NCBI RefSeq assembly: GCF_016599715.1
Contig: NZ_CP067019.1
Location: forward strand, 1,364,001 to 1,428,000
Length of the DNA: 64,000 nucleotides
Source of the DNA: Acinetobacter sp. CS-2
Lineage (GTDB): Bacteria; Pseudomonadota; Gammaproteobacteria; Pseudomonadales; Moraxellaceae
Reading direction: 5' to 3'
The position numbers and the translations under genes were made by a program. Position 1 is the stretch's first letter. Every line of letters starts with the position of its first letter. Shown here piece after piece: positions 18,748 to 27,331 of this stretch. The notes under the pieces were generated by a model. It ran no database searches and was not told the DNA's origin. It was given only the letters and a program-made list of their open reading frames with translations.

Positions 18748-19623
18748 TCAGGGCGTTATAACCGTTGGATGAGCTGCGAATTTATTTAATAACATGCCGA
18801 ATAATGTGGCAAAAATATACATAAAAATAGTGTAAATTCCTGCGGGAATGGCAATGGTGGTATTTGATAAAACGGAAAGTGCAATAGTAAGCGCCATGCC
18901 TGTGTTGTGAATTCCTACTTCAAATGTACATGCGCGTGCCTGTTTGTCGGAAATTCCAGATAAATGTGGAACCAGATAACCCACTAAAAAACTGATGAGG
19001 CAAAACAGGGCGATGGCAACCCCAATCTCGGAAAAGTATTCGGTGACATTGAATCGTTCTTTATAGAGAGCATACAGGAAAATCGAAAATAAAAAAATTA
19101 CTGAAAATAATCGCATGGGTTTGTTGAGTTGTAATGCAGTGTTGGGGGCAAGTGAACGAATCAACATACCAAAACAAACCGGAACAAAAATAATTAAAAA
19201 GACTTGGGTAATTTTTTCAATAGGCATTGCAACGCTTTGCGACTCACCTAAAAAATAATGCATGGATAAATTGACAATAAACGGCAGGGTAAAGGTACAG
19301 ATAATAGAATTAAGGGCTGTAAGGGTGAGGTTTAACGCCACATCTCCCTTGAAAATATAGCTAATCAAATTTGCTGTAGGGCCACCAGGAGAAGCAGCAA
19401 GCAACATTAAGCCAATCGCTAAAAGTGGAGAAGGCTTAAATAAAATACAGATAAAAAATGCCACGCCAACCAAAATGACTTGTTGCGAAAATAAAGCTAA
19501 AAAAATAGTTTTAGGATGATGACGGATACGAAGAAAATCTTTAACTGTGAGTTCAAGCCCTAAACCAATCATCATGAAGGCAAGTATAAGAGGTAAAAAA
19601 AGGGTAAAGAGACTTGAATCCAT
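18748..19623 (-). CDS. Bile acid:sodium symporter (BASS) family transporter
   Basis: Inner-membrane sodium-coupled organic-anion transporter family, 291 aa with about nine hydrophobic helices. Family marks are LTVKDFLRIRHHPKTIF after helix 1, LLAASPGGPTANLISYI (the conserved Gly/Pro crossing helix) and CTFEVGIHNTGMALTIALS near residue 230. The last of these resembles the ExGxQNxxLA sodium-site motif of the family. The natural substrate cannot be told from sequence; pantothenate, pyruvate and other organic acids are known in relatives. It is a stand-alone gene. Confidence 0.85.
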   Translation of the reverse strand: MDSSLFTLFLPLILAFMMIGLGLELTVKDFLRIRHHPKTIFLALFSQQVILVGVAFFICILFKPSPLLAIGLMLLAASPGGPTANLISYIFKGDVALNLTLTALNSIICTFTLPFIVNLSMHYFLGESQSVAMPIEKITQVFLIIFVPVCFGMLIRSLAPNTALQLNKPMRLFSVIFLFSIFLYALYKERFNVTEYFSEIGVAIALFCLISFLVGYLVPHLSGISDKQARACTFEVGIHNTGMALTIALSVLSNTTIAIPAGIYTIFMYIFATLFGMLLNKFAAHPTVITP

Positions 19624-19697
19624 GGAATATCCTTTATTGTTTTTATCCTTTGATATCAGTAGAGTTTAAACAAGATTTTTAAATAAGCAATATATGA

Positions 19698-19727
19698 AAC
19701 GGGTAAAACCTAGGTATTTTACCCGTT
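19698..19727 (-). terminator. Hairpin after the Met/Gln-rich protein gene
   Basis: An 11-bp perfect stem (19698-19708 with 19717-19727) with an eight-base loop lies 33 bases past the stop of the Met/Gln-rich protein. The T-run is weak on both sides, so terminator strength is uncertain. Confidence 0.6.
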
Positions 19728-19760
19728 AATAATTTTAATAAAATTAACATTTTATGGAAA

Positions 19761-20225
19761 TTATTGTGGTTGCATCTCAGGTTGCGGCTGCATTTGAGGC
19801 TGGGTTTGCATTTTTGGTTGAGCATGCTGCATGTGCATTTGTGGCTGAGATTGTTGCATCTGCATTTGGGGTTGAGAAGAAGGACGAGGAGCCATAAAAC
19901 CTAAAGCACATTTACCTTTAACTTCAGTTCCGTTGATGTTTACAGTTGTTGCACCGGTATTTCCGCTACATGCACTGGTTAACTCGGGTTCATCTCCTGC
20001 GATGGAGGAATTTTTTGCTGAAGGAAAGAATTGAGGTTCACAGGTACCATTCCAGATAATACCTCGATATGCAAAACTCACCTGTGCACCCTGACTTTTA
20101 CCTTTACACACCTTTTGGTACCTTTGAGTATCATATACCTTTTCGACCTTATCATTTGCTGAAGCTGCAAATGGCGCGAAACATAAACCACAGAGTATGG
20201 ATGAGAGGAAAATATTTTTATTCAT
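19761..20225 (-). CDS. Secreted protein with Met/Gln/Pro repeat tail
   Basis: Function unknown. A clear signal peptide covers residues 1-23 (cleavage after A-A-S-A). The mature part has four cysteines (C39, C61, C84, C106 approximately), probably two disulfides. From about residue 115 to the end the sequence is a low-complexity tail of P-Q-M-Q and M-H-M units. Met-x-Met and Met-His patterns can bind Cu(I) or Ag(I), but this is only a suggestion. The tail is encoded by imperfect DNA repeats, so copy number may vary between strains. It is a single gene, divergent from mnmG. Confidence 0.75.
   Translation of the reverse strand: MNKNIFLSSILCGLCFAPFAASANDKVEKVYDTQRYQKVCKGKSQGAQVSFAYRGIIWNGTCEPQFFPSAKNSSIAGDEPELTSACSGNTGATTVNINGTEVKGKCALGFMAPRPSSQPQMQMQQSQPQMHMQHAQPKMQTQPQMQPQPEMQPQ
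19763..19875 (-). repeat. Imperfect short repeats coding the Met/Gln/Pro tail
   Basis: Repeating units built on GCATTTGNGGCTG or GCATCTGNGGTTG (plus-strand reading) run through the 3' end of the secreted-protein gene and code for P-Q-M-Q-type units. Units are diverged, not exact, so recent expansion is not shown. Confidence 0.6.
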
Positions 20226-20437
20226 CTTTTATACCTTTGTTCGTAATGTATCCAATCTATAGATTAAAAAGTAATCAAATTTAAACAATGCTAATCAAGT
20301 AAAAAAAATTGCTTAAATGTTTAATTTCTATAGCGAGTTTGAAAAGCAGGATTACATTGCAACATTAAAAGGTTAAAAATCTCTTCAATCTTCATCAAGA
20401 AATTCGACTCATTTTGTCAACTTATTTTGCTCAGTTT

Positions 20438-20446
20438 TGATATAAT
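20438..20446 (+). promoter_or_regulatory. Extended -10 promoter for mnmG
   Basis: TGATATAAT at 20438-20446 is a perfect TGnTATAAT extended -10 element. It gives a start near 20453 and a leader of about 27 bases. No good -35 lies at the normal distance. Confidence 0.6.
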
Positions 20447-20479
20447 GCTCTGTCATCATTTTTAATCTCTCAAACCATT

Positions 20480-22360
20480 ATGCATTATCCTAAAGTTTAC
20501 GATGTCATTGTTATCGGTGGCGGTCACGCAGGTACCGAAGCAGCCCTTGCTGCAGCGCGTATGGGTCGACAGACTCTGCTCTTGACTCACAACATTGAGA
20601 CTTTAGGGCAGATGAGCTGTAATCCGGCCATTGGTGGTATTGGTAAATCACATCTGGTGCGTGAAATTGATGCTTTGGGCGGTGCAATGGCATTGGCTGC
20701 CGATAAAGGTGGTATTCAGTTTCGTATCCTGAATTCACGTAAAGGTGCTGCAGTACGTGCAACACGTGCCCAGGCTGACCGTGTACGTTTTAAAGCGGCA
20801 ATTCGTCATACTCTGGAAAATCAGGTGAATCTGGATATTTTCCAGCAAGCGGCAGATGACCTGATTGTTGAAGGCGATATTGTTAAAGGTGTTGTGACCC
20901 AAATGGGCATCCGCTTTGATGCGAAAACTGTCGTGTTAACAACAGGTACCTTCTTGGGCGGTGTGATTCATATCGGCTTGAATAATGCCTCTGGTGGTCG
21001 TGCCGGTGATCCTCCATCTATTGCATTGGCTGCACGCTTACGTGAATTAAACTTGCCTGTAGGTCGTTTAAAAACAGGTACGCCACCGCGTATTGATGCA
21101 CGTTCAGTAGATTTTTCTGTCATGACTCCGCAACCGGGTGATTTCCCGTCTCCGACCATGTCATTTATGGGTGATGCATCCATGCATCCGGAACAGATCA
21201 ACTGCTATATTACGCATACCAACGAACGCACGCATGACATCATTCGTGGCGGCCTTGACCGTTCACCAATGTATACCGGTGTGATTGAAGGGGTAGGTCC
21301 ACGTTACTGCCCATCGATTGAAGATAAAATTCACAAATTTGCCGATAAAGATTCGCACCAGGTATTCCTTGAGCCAGAAGGCCTGGATACCCATGAGCTT
21401 TATCCAAACGGTATTTCTACATCTCTTCCATTTGATGTTCAGTTTGAATTAGTGCGCTCAATCCGTGGTATGGAAAATGCACACATTCTGCGTCCAGGCT
21501 ATGCCATTGAATATGATTACTTCAACCCGCAAGCGTTGAAATTCTCTTTAGAAACTAAAGCCATCAATAACCTGTACTTTGCAGGTCAAATTAATGGTAC
21601 AACCGGTTATGAAGAAGCAGGTGCGCAAGGTTTATTGGCAGGCTTAAATGCCGCACGCCGTGCTTGGGATCAAGAACAATGGACACCTAAACGTGATGAA
21701 GCGTACATGGGTGTATTGGTTGATGACCTGATTACTTTAGGGACTAAAGAGCCGTACCGCATGTTCACTTCACGTGCGGAATATCGTTTAATGTTGCGTG
21801 AAGACAATGCCGATCAACGTTTAACTGCCATTGGCCGTGAAATGGGTCTGGTGGATGATGAACGCTGGGCTGCTTACTGTGAAAAAATGGAAGCGGTAGA
21901 AACGGAAAAAGGCCGCTTGCAACACCTTTGGGCTGCGCCAAATAACCCGATGGGTAAAAAATTCGTTGAAATGACCGGTGCAGATCTGTCTAAAGAATGT
22001 TCTGCTATTGATTTGTTGAAACGTCCTAACATCAGCTTTGCTCAAATTGCGGAACTGACAGGTTCAGAAGTTTCTGCATTTGTCGGTGAGCAAATTGAAA
22101 TTGCGGTGAAGTACGAAGGTTATATCAACCGTCAGCAAGAAGATGTAGCACAAATGAAGCGTCTGGAAGAAACACGCATTCCAGCCGACTTTGATTATGA
22201 TGTGGTTTCAGGCTTGTCGCGTGAAATTACGCTTAAACTGAAAGATGTTCGTCCTGAAACGCTTGCTCAAGCAGGTCGTATTCCAGGTGTAACACCTGCA
22301 GCGGTTCAACTGGTGATGATTACTATTCGTAAGAACAATCAGGCGAAAAAAACTGCTTAA
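20480..22360 (+). CDS. mnmG: tRNA uridine-5-carboxymethylaminomethyl modification enzyme MnmG
   Basis: With MnmE, installs the cmnm5 group at U34 of tRNAs that read split codon boxes; FAD and folate dependent. The product is 626 aa. The N-terminal dinucleotide fold is [19 protein letters not shown]. Family marks are [19 protein letters not shown] with the catalytic Cys region, [42 protein letters not shown] and the C-terminal helical MnmE-binding domain. The plus-strand transcript is single-gene and ends in a strong hairpin. mnmE is not in this window. Confidence 0.98.
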   Translation: MHYPKVYDVIVIGGGHAGTEAALAAARMGRQTLLLTHNIETLGQMSCNPAIGGIGKSHLVREIDALGGAMALAADKGGIQFRILNSRKGAAVRATRAQADRVRFKAAIRHTLENQVNLDIFQQAADDLIVEGDIVKGVVTQMGIRFDAKTVVLTTGTFLGGVIHIGLNNASGGRAGDPPSIALAARLRELNLPVGRLKTGTPPRIDARSVDFSVMTPQPGDFPSPTMSFMGDASMHPEQINCYITHTNERTHDIIRGGLDRSPMYTGVIEGVGPRYCPSIEDKIHKFADKDSHQVFLEPEGLDTHELYPNGISTSLPFDVQFELVRSIRGMENAHILRPGYAIEYDYFNPQALKFSLETKAINNLYFAGQINGTTGYEEAGAQGLLAGLNAARRAWDQEQWTPKRDEAYMGVLVDDLITLGTKEPYRMFTSRAEYRLMLREDNADQRLTAIGREMGLVDDERWAAYCEKMEAVETEKGRLQHLWAAPNNPMGKKFVEMTGADLSKECSAIDLLKRPNISFAQIAELTGSEVSAFVGEQIEIAVKYEGYINRQQEDVAQMKRLEETRIPADFDYDVVSGLSREITLKLKDVRPETLAQAGRIPGVTPAAVQLVMITIRKNNQAKKTA

Positions 22361-22381
22361 TACAATGTGAGTTAAGTTAAT

Positions 22382-22408
22382 AAAAAGCCCGCTAAACGCG
22401 GGCTTTTT
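22382..22408 (+). terminator. Terminator after mnmG
   Basis: An 11-bp stem (22382-22392 with 22398-22408), GC core GCCCGC/GCGGGC, with U-run. It lies 21 bases past the mnmG stop. Confidence 0.9.
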
Positions 22409-22630
22409 ATCATTTAATTTTAAACTATTACTTTTGACTATGGTTTGATCATAAATAACTACCAAAATTATAAGTATTTGAAAATATGAAATAATAAATA
22501 AAATTAAGATATATTATGTCTATTTGTTTAATCTTTTATGTCTAATTTGAATGATTTTCTTTGAGGTGGCGCACATTAAACCCGACCATTGTAGTGGTAT
22601 TTATTTCAACAGATTGATCTGAAAATAGTG

Positions 22631-22658
22631 AAGCAAATTGCTGTGGGCTAATTTGCTT
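22631..22658. promoter_or_regulatory. Inverted repeat upstream of the MhpT-like transporter, possible operator
   Basis: Perfect 9-bp arms AAGCAAATT (22631-22639) and AATTTGCTT (22650-22658) flank ten bases. The repeat ends 20 bases before the start codon. Position and symmetry fit a repressor site or a leader hairpin; no regulator gene is adjacent. Confidence 0.45.
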
Positions 22659-22678
22659 AATATGGACGGAGTTCAATC

Positions 22679-23884
22679 ATGGCACAAATACAAACAGGTA
22701 AAATGCAGAAATTCTTAACAGTATTTTTGTGTTTTTGGGTCGCATTTTTTGAAGGTTTTGATCTTCAGGCTCCCGGTATTGCCGCAAAAGGAATTGCTGA
22801 AACATTTGCTCTAGACCAGGTGCAAATGGGCTATGTATTTAGTTTGGGTGTTTTTGGTATGTTGTTTGGCGCGTTCTTTGGTGGACGTGTTGCTGACTAT
22901 TTAGGTCAGAAGAAAGTTTTAATGCTTTCAATTGCAATTTTCGGCCTATTTATGTCGCTTACTGCGATCGCGCCGAGTATTGAAATTTTATATGCAGCGC
23001 GCTTTTTTACCGGCTTAGGCTTGGGTGCTGCGATGCCAACCATGATTTCTGTGGTGGGTGATGAGGCGACTGAAGCCAATCGTGGCAAGCTGAACAGCTT
23101 GATGTATTGTGGATTACCGGTAGGTGCAATTTTCGTTGCAGCCTTGGCTATCTTATTTAAAGATATTTCTTGGCATACCCTATTTTTGATTGGAGGCTTG
23201 GCACCATTAGCGCTGCTCCCATTCATGGCGATTATTCTTAAAGACAAGCCTAAGAAAGTCGCTGTTGAGCAAGCTGCAGATGAAGCTGTTCCGGGTATGG
23301 TCGAGGTGCTATTTAAAAACCAGCAATATAAATATACCATGCCGCTTTGGGTGGGTTTCTTCTTTACCCTGATGATCAACTATATTTTGATTAGCTGGTT
23401 ACCTAATTTGCTTATGGAACAAGGCTTGGAAAAACCACAGGCTTTCATGGTGATGCTGGTATTCCAGGTAGGTGCTGTAATTGGTACTCTGGCTTTGGGT
23501 TATTTGCTGGACCGTTTAAAACTGTGGCAAATGGCGGTGATTATCTATAGTGGTTTATTTATTGCCCTTGTACTGTTATTTACATCTAGCTCTATTCCAG
23601 TACTTGTTTTGGCAGGCTTTATGGGTGGGATTTTCTCGACAGGCGGACAATCGATTCTGTATGGCATTTCACCGATTTTCTATTCGGGTACAGGTAAAGT
23701 CACAGGCGTGGGCAGTGCGATTTCTTTAGGCCGATTAGGTGCAATGACAGGACCATTACTGACAGGAAAAATTTTGGCGATCGGCTTGGGAACAACAGGG
23801 ATTTTAATGGCCAGTTTACCTGCTGTGGCTATCTCGGCAGTAGCGGTGACTGCACTCTCACGTTATAAAGCAGCACATAAATAA
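22679..23884 (+). CDS. MFS transporter, aromatic acid:H+ symporter type, MhpT-like
   Basis: Inner-membrane major facilitator, 401 aa, about 12 helices. It aligns closely by eye with E. coli MhpT (3-(3-hydroxyphenyl)propionate carrier) at FFEGFDLQAPGIAAKGIA in helix 1, GGRVADYLGQKK in loop 2-3 (MFS motif), GLGLGAAMPTMISV, the LMYCGLPVGA segment and the C-terminal FSTGGQSILYGISPIFY and GAMTGPLLTGKILA. Uptake of an aromatic or related acid is therefore likely. No aromatic-ring catabolic genes flank it, so the true substrate is open. It has its own terminator and a preceding inverted repeat. Confidence 0.85.
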   Translation: MAQIQTGKMQKFLTVFLCFWVAFFEGFDLQAPGIAAKGIAETFALDQVQMGYVFSLGVFGMLFGAFFGGRVADYLGQKKVLMLSIAIFGLFMSLTAIAPSIEILYAARFFTGLGLGAAMPTMISVVGDEATEANRGKLNSLMYCGLPVGAIFVAALAILFKDISWHTLFLIGGLAPLALLPFMAIILKDKPKKVAVEQAADEAVPGMVEVLFKNQQYKYTMPLWVGFFFTLMINYILISWLPNLLMEQGLEKPQAFMVMLVFQVGAVIGTLALGYLLDRLKLWQMAVIIYSGLFIALVLLFTSSSIPVLVLAGFMGGIFSTGGQSILYGISPIFYSGTGKVTGVGSAISLGRLGAMTGPLLTGKILAIGLGTTGILMASLPAVAISAVAVTALSRYKAAHK

Positions 23885-23898
23885 AAGCATAAGGCTAT

Positions 23899-23929
23899 AA
23901 AAAGGGAATCTTGAGGATTCCCTTTTTTT
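23899..23929 (+). terminator. Terminator after the MhpT-like transporter
   Basis: A 12-bp perfect stem (23899-23910 with 23916-23927), five-base loop and T-run. It lies 15 bases past the stop. Confidence 0.9.
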
Positions 23930-24002
23930 ATTAAGTATTTTAAGCATTCACTTTACTTGAGTTTGTTAATATAGTTGGATAGAAAACTGAATTTAAAATG
24001 TT

Positions 24003-24329
24003 ATGAGCTATCAACTGATCGAACTTAATATTCAAGCTACAGATAATATCCAATGTCCACACTGTCAGCAGCACGTGATCAATTGGGCTGAAGAACAATA
24101 TATACAACCCTGTGAACATGTCTTGTTTATCGCTATGGATATTGGCTTTGAATATATCACGGATGAATTCGAACACACCATGCTGCGCTCTGTAGATGAT
24201 CTGCATGCCCATGATGACCAGGTGAATATGTTGGCCGAAATTATCCAAGCGATATATCCCGATTATCTGATTTTTAAATCTGATCTGGGGGCTGAAGGCT
24301 ATTTTCGTTATGTGGGTTTTACTGCGTAA
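24003..24329 (+). CDS. Small conserved-looking protein of unknown function
   Basis: 108 aa, not recognised. It carries one C-P-H-C pair (about residues 18-21), possibly half of a metal site, with a further Cys at about 37 (QPCEHVLF). The rest is acidic with mixed alpha/beta character (FIAMDIGFEYITDEFEHTML, IYPDYLIFKSDLG). It is flanked by a terminator upstream and shares a bidirectional terminator with the convergent ntrC. The frame has codon use like its neighbours and no overlap, which supports a real gene. Soluble and cytosolic, with no signal peptide or membrane helix. Confidence 0.7.
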   Translation: MSYQLIELNIQATDNIQCPHCQQHVINWAEEQYIQPCEHVLFIAMDIGFEYITDEFEHTMLRSVDDLHAHDDQVNMLAEIIQAIYPDYLIFKSDLGAEGYFRYVGFTA

Positions 24330-24356
24330 GTATTTAGCATGTGAAAACACAATAAT

Positions 24357-24382
24357 AAAAAAGCGCCTTTAGGCGCTTTTTT
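24357..24382. terminator. Bidirectional terminator between the small gene and ntrC
   Basis: AAAAAAGCGCCT (24357-24368) pairs with AGGCGCTTTTTT (24371-24382). T-runs on both strands serve the two convergent genes. Confidence 0.9.
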
Positions 24383-24396
24383 ATGGATAGAAAAGT

Positions 24397-25875
24397 TTAG
24401 CTTTCGATTTCTTCTTCTACATCATCATCAGCAGTGTCCATGCCTAGCTCTTTTAATTTGCGGGTTAGGGTATTGCGTCCCCAGCCCAGTAATTCAGCTG
24501 CATGGCGTTTACGCCCGCGAGTTTGCTGCAAAGCGGCAGTAATTAGCGTGCGTTCAAACATGGGTGTGGCAATGTCTAGAATCTTCATTTCACCATTTTT
24601 CAGTTTCTGGATGGCCCATTGACCCAATAACTCATCCCAATGATGCAGTGAAATACGGTCAAAGGTGTTGTGTGGTTGTGTATCTTCAGCTGAGCGCTGA
24701 ATTGGAATCTGTTTCAGTTCTGAAGGCAGGTCTTCAGGATAAACTTCACGTCCGGTAATCATGACAGTCAGCCAGCGACAGGTATTTTCTAACTGACGCA
24801 CGTTGCCTTGCCACGGTAGCTGTTGCATATATTCCTGGGTTTCTGGACGCAAGATTTTAGGATTGACACCCAATTCTTTACCCGCACGAGCCAAGAAGTG
24901 CTGCGCCAGCATAGGAATGTCTTCGCGACGATGGGCCAGTTTTGGAATATGAATGCGGATCACATTCAGACGGTGATACAAGTCTTCACGGAAGCGTCCG
25001 TCATGCACCAGTTTTTCCAGATCCTGATGGGTTGCTGCAACAATACGTACATCGACCTTCACCGGGATATGTCCACCGACACGATAGAACTCGCCATCTG
25101 CCAGAACACGCAGTAAACGGGTTTGGGTTTCAAATGGCATGTCACCAATTTCATCTAGAAACAGGGTGCCACCATTAGCTTGTTCGAAACGGCCTTGGCG
25201 CTGCGAGTTGGCACCGGTAAAAGCACCTTTTTCATGTCCGAAAAGTTCGGTTTCAATCAGGTCTTTAGGAATGGCTGCCATATTCAAAGCAATAAAAGGT
25301 TTGCTGCTGCGTGGCGAATGGCGGTGTAACGCATGCGCGACCAGCTCTTTACCAGTTCCCGATTCACCATTGATCAATACGGTAATGTGCGATTGGGATA
25401 AACGGCCAATCGCGCGAAACACTTCCTGCATGGCAGGAGATTCACCAATAATTTCAGTCGATTGAATGGCTGGGGTGACTTTTGCAGATTCCTGCTGCTG
25501 TAATTTGGCAATATGCAGGATGGCACGGTTGACCAGTGCCAGTGCTTCATCAATATCAAAGGGTTTTGGTAGATATTCAAAAGCACCGGTTTGATAGCTG
25601 GATACTGCAGATTCCAGATCTGAATGCGCGGTCATGATAATGACCGGTAAATCTGGATGGGTGCCTTTGACTTTGCCCAGGAAAGTCAGACCATCGATGC
25701 CAGGCATACGAATGTCAGTTAAAATAACATCAGGTGCATCTATGCTGAGCTGATCCAGTGCAGACTGTGCCTCTTCAAAACTGGTCACGTCAAAGCCTTC
25801 TTCTTTGAAGGTTTTTTCCAAAACCCAGCGCATGGCACGATCATCATCAATGACCCATATTTTATTTCGCGACAT
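24397..25875 (-). CDS. ntrC: Nitrogen regulation response regulator NtrC
   Basis: Sigma-54 enhancer-binding regulator, 492 aa. The receiver domain has acidic residues DDD (10-12) and phosphoacceptor Asp54 (LTDIRMPG). The AAA+ domain has Walker A GESGTGK (170-176), the sigma-54 contact loop GAFTGA (217-222) and Walker B TLFLDEIGDM. The Fis-type helix-turn-helix is near the C-terminus (RHAAELLGWGRNTLTRKLK). I chose the ATG at 25875; a start at 25938 would lie far inside ntrB. It overlaps ntrB by 14 bases. Normally phosphorylated by NtrB under nitrogen limitation. Confidence 0.97.
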   Translation of the reverse strand: MSRNKIWVIDDDRAMRWVLEKTFKEEGFDVTSFEEAQSALDQLSIDAPDVILTDIRMPGIDGLTFLGKVKGTHPDLPVIIMTAHSDLESAVSSYQTGAFEYLPKPFDIDEALALVNRAILHIAKLQQQESAKVTPAIQSTEIIGESPAMQEVFRAIGRLSQSHITVLINGESGTGKELVAHALHRHSPRSSKPFIALNMAAIPKDLIETELFGHEKGAFTGANSQRQGRFEQANGGTLFLDEIGDMPFETQTRLLRVLADGEFYRVGGHIPVKVDVRIVAATHQDLEKLVHDGRFREDLYHRLNVIRIHIPKLAHRREDIPMLAQHFLARAGKELGVNPKILRPETQEYMQQLPWQGNVRQLENTCRWLTVMITGREVYPEDLPSELKQIPIQRSAEDTQPHNTFDRISLHHWDELLGQWAIQKLKNGEMKILDIATPMFERTLITAALQQTRGRKRHAAELLGWGRNTLTRKLKELGMDTADDDVEEEIES

Positions 25876-26983
25876 GGTTAGACTCCCAAGGTAAATATAA
25901 GCTAAATACTGTTTTTCCTGGAATAGATTGGCATTCAATCATTCCGTTATGTTGGTGCATAATATTCTGTGCAATGCTCAGGCCCAGTCCGGTGCCTTTA
26001 GCACGTCCTGTGACCAGTGGATAAAATACCGATTCTAAAATTTCTTCCGGAACGCCGGGACCGTTGTCTTCAATATCAATACGGACTGCAGAACGTTTTA
26101 ATACCCCATTAATGGTGACCAGGCGCTGAATCCGGGTTCTTAAAATCAGTTCCGGTTGATGATCAACAAAGAATTCCCTGTTTTCCATCATGGCCTGTAC
26201 GGCATTGACACTGATATTGAGCATGACCTGAATCAGCTGGTCGCGATCTGCCATTACTTCAGGCAAGGACAGATCGTAGTCGCGGGTAATTTTGATTTTC
26301 TTTTTGGTCTGGTTGGTAATCAGTGAACGTACACGTTCCAGAGGCTCATGCACATTGACCAGTTCATAACTTGGTAACTGGCGGGAGCCGAGCATGGTGT
26401 CGGCCAGATTGCGCAAACGGTCTACTTCACTAATAATAATGTCGGTAAATTCTTTGTATTGCGGGTCATTCAGGCTGCGCGCCAGTAATTGGGTAGCACC
26501 ACGAATGCCGCCTAAGGGGTTTTTGATTTCATGGGCGACACCACGAATCAGTTGTCGTGCTACCTGATGCTGCTGAATCAGGTTTTCTTCTTTGGATATT
26601 TTCAGCATCCGGTCAATTTGATTCAGCTCAATCAAGAGGAGCGGATGATAGGGTTTCTGTGAATTAATCAGAGATACGGTGTAATCGACATGAATATCTT
26701 TAAAATTGACACTAATGGTGGCTTCGCGACGGGTATAGGGTTGGCCGGTTGTAAAGGTATTGAGCAAGGCTTCTTCAGTATTGAACTCATCATCCGGCAT
26801 ATGCAGCAAATTTAACACCGGCTGTCCCGCCGCCCGCAGTAAACTGATGTCGAACAAGGATTCGCAAGAAGAATTCAAATAAAAAATATTCAGGTTACTG
26901 TCGACCAATAAAACTGCAGTGGTTAAATTATCCACTAAAAGGCGATAGTCGATAGCGACGGGTTGATCCATTTGCGAAAGCAT
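25862..26983 (-). CDS. ntrB: Nitrogen regulation sensor kinase NtrB
   Basis: Soluble sensor histidine kinase/phosphatase controlled by PII, 373 aa. An N-terminal PAS domain covers about 15-125. The dimerisation helix carries the phosphorylated histidine in GVAHEIKNPLGG (His151). ATP-binding boxes follow: N-box NISVNAVQAM, G1 EDNGPGVP and G2 GRAKGTGLGLSIA. There are no membrane helices. It is the promoter-proximal gene of ntrBC. glnA, which precedes ntrBC in enterics, is not here, so the unit must be driven from the gap upstream, where sigma-54 and NtrC-like sites are seen. Confidence 0.96.
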   Translation of the reverse strand: MLSQMDQPVAIDYRLLVDNLTTAVLLVDSNLNIFYLNSSCESLFDISLLRAAGQPVLNLLHMPDDEFNTEEALLNTFTTGQPYTRREATISVNFKDIHVDYTVSLINSQKPYHPLLLIELNQIDRMLKISKEENLIQQHQVARQLIRGVAHEIKNPLGGIRGATQLLARSLNDPQYKEFTDIIISEVDRLRNLADTMLGSRQLPSYELVNVHEPLERVRSLITNQTKKKIKITRDYDLSLPEVMADRDQLIQVMLNISVNAVQAMMENREFFVDHQPELILRTRIQRLVTINGVLKRSAVRIDIEDNGPGVPEEILESVFYPLVTGRAKGTGLGLSIAQNIMHQHNGMIECQSIPGKTVFSLYLPWESNHVAK

Positions 26984-27071
26984 CCTGTATTAAAATAGCG
27001 CAATGGCATCTGCACTTCTTTTCATTTCTCCCTGTTATGGGACATTCAACGAGTTAAACGTGGTCGAAATA

Positions 27072-27089
27072 AAGCAAAATGCACGCCAA
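27072..27089 (-). promoter_or_regulatory. Candidate sigma-54 promoter of ntrBC
   Basis: On the minus strand TTGGCGTGCATTTTGCTT matches the -24/-12 pattern TGGCxxG-N4-TTGCT, with exactly ten bases between the GG and GC pairs. The predicted start is about 75 bases before the ntrB ATG. A match to consensus by eye only. Confidence 0.6.
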
Positions 27090-27193
27090 CTTTGAGCATG
27101 GGGGTAAATATAAATTCTGCCGCTATAAAACTGTGCTTTTTTGTTTTTGATAACAGAATTCTAATTTCATAGTAATAGAAATATAATTATTAG

Positions 27194-27210
27194 TGAACCA
27201 AAATGGTGCG
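27194..27210. promoter_or_regulatory. NtrC-like binding site 1
   Basis: TGAACCAAAATGGTGCG agrees with the 17-base NtrC dyad TGCACCA-N3-TGGTGCA at all but two of the fixed positions. It lies about 105-120 bases upstream of the candidate sigma-54 promoter, a usual enhancer distance. Confidence 0.55.
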
Positions 27211-27233
27211 TTTGAATTATTTGCTAAAAATAT

Positions 27234-27250
27234 AGCCGTATTTTGGTGCG
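27234..27250. promoter_or_regulatory. NtrC-like binding site 2
   Basis: AGCCGTATTTTGGTGCG keeps the right half (TGGTGC) and centre of the NtrC dyad but has a weak left half. It starts exactly 40 bases from site 1, close to four helical turns, which would place two dimers on the same face. Confidence 0.4.
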
Positions 27251-27331
27251 TAATACAAAGAGTCGGGATTCCACCTGTTTTTATGATTGGAAAAGACATA
27301 CAATACGCGCATTATAGTGGAGCGCAGATTC

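Larger units (their letters stand above)
22361..22678. other. Gap between mnmG and the MhpT-like transporter gene
   Basis: Holds the mnmG terminator, an AT-rich stretch to about 22550, and an inverted repeat just upstream of the transporter start (22631-22658). No gene was seen. Confidence 0.6.
26984..27331. other. Divergent regulatory region between ntrB and rimO
   Basis: A 348-base gap between divergent genes. It contains a candidate sigma-54 promoter toward ntrB (27072-27089), two NtrC-like sites (27194-27210, 27234-27250) and the rimO leader. No gene was seen. Confidence 0.6.

Noticed and set aside
22906..23379. 157-codon reverse frame inside the MhpT-like gene
   Set aside because: Opposite-strand shadow of a clear membrane-protein gene.
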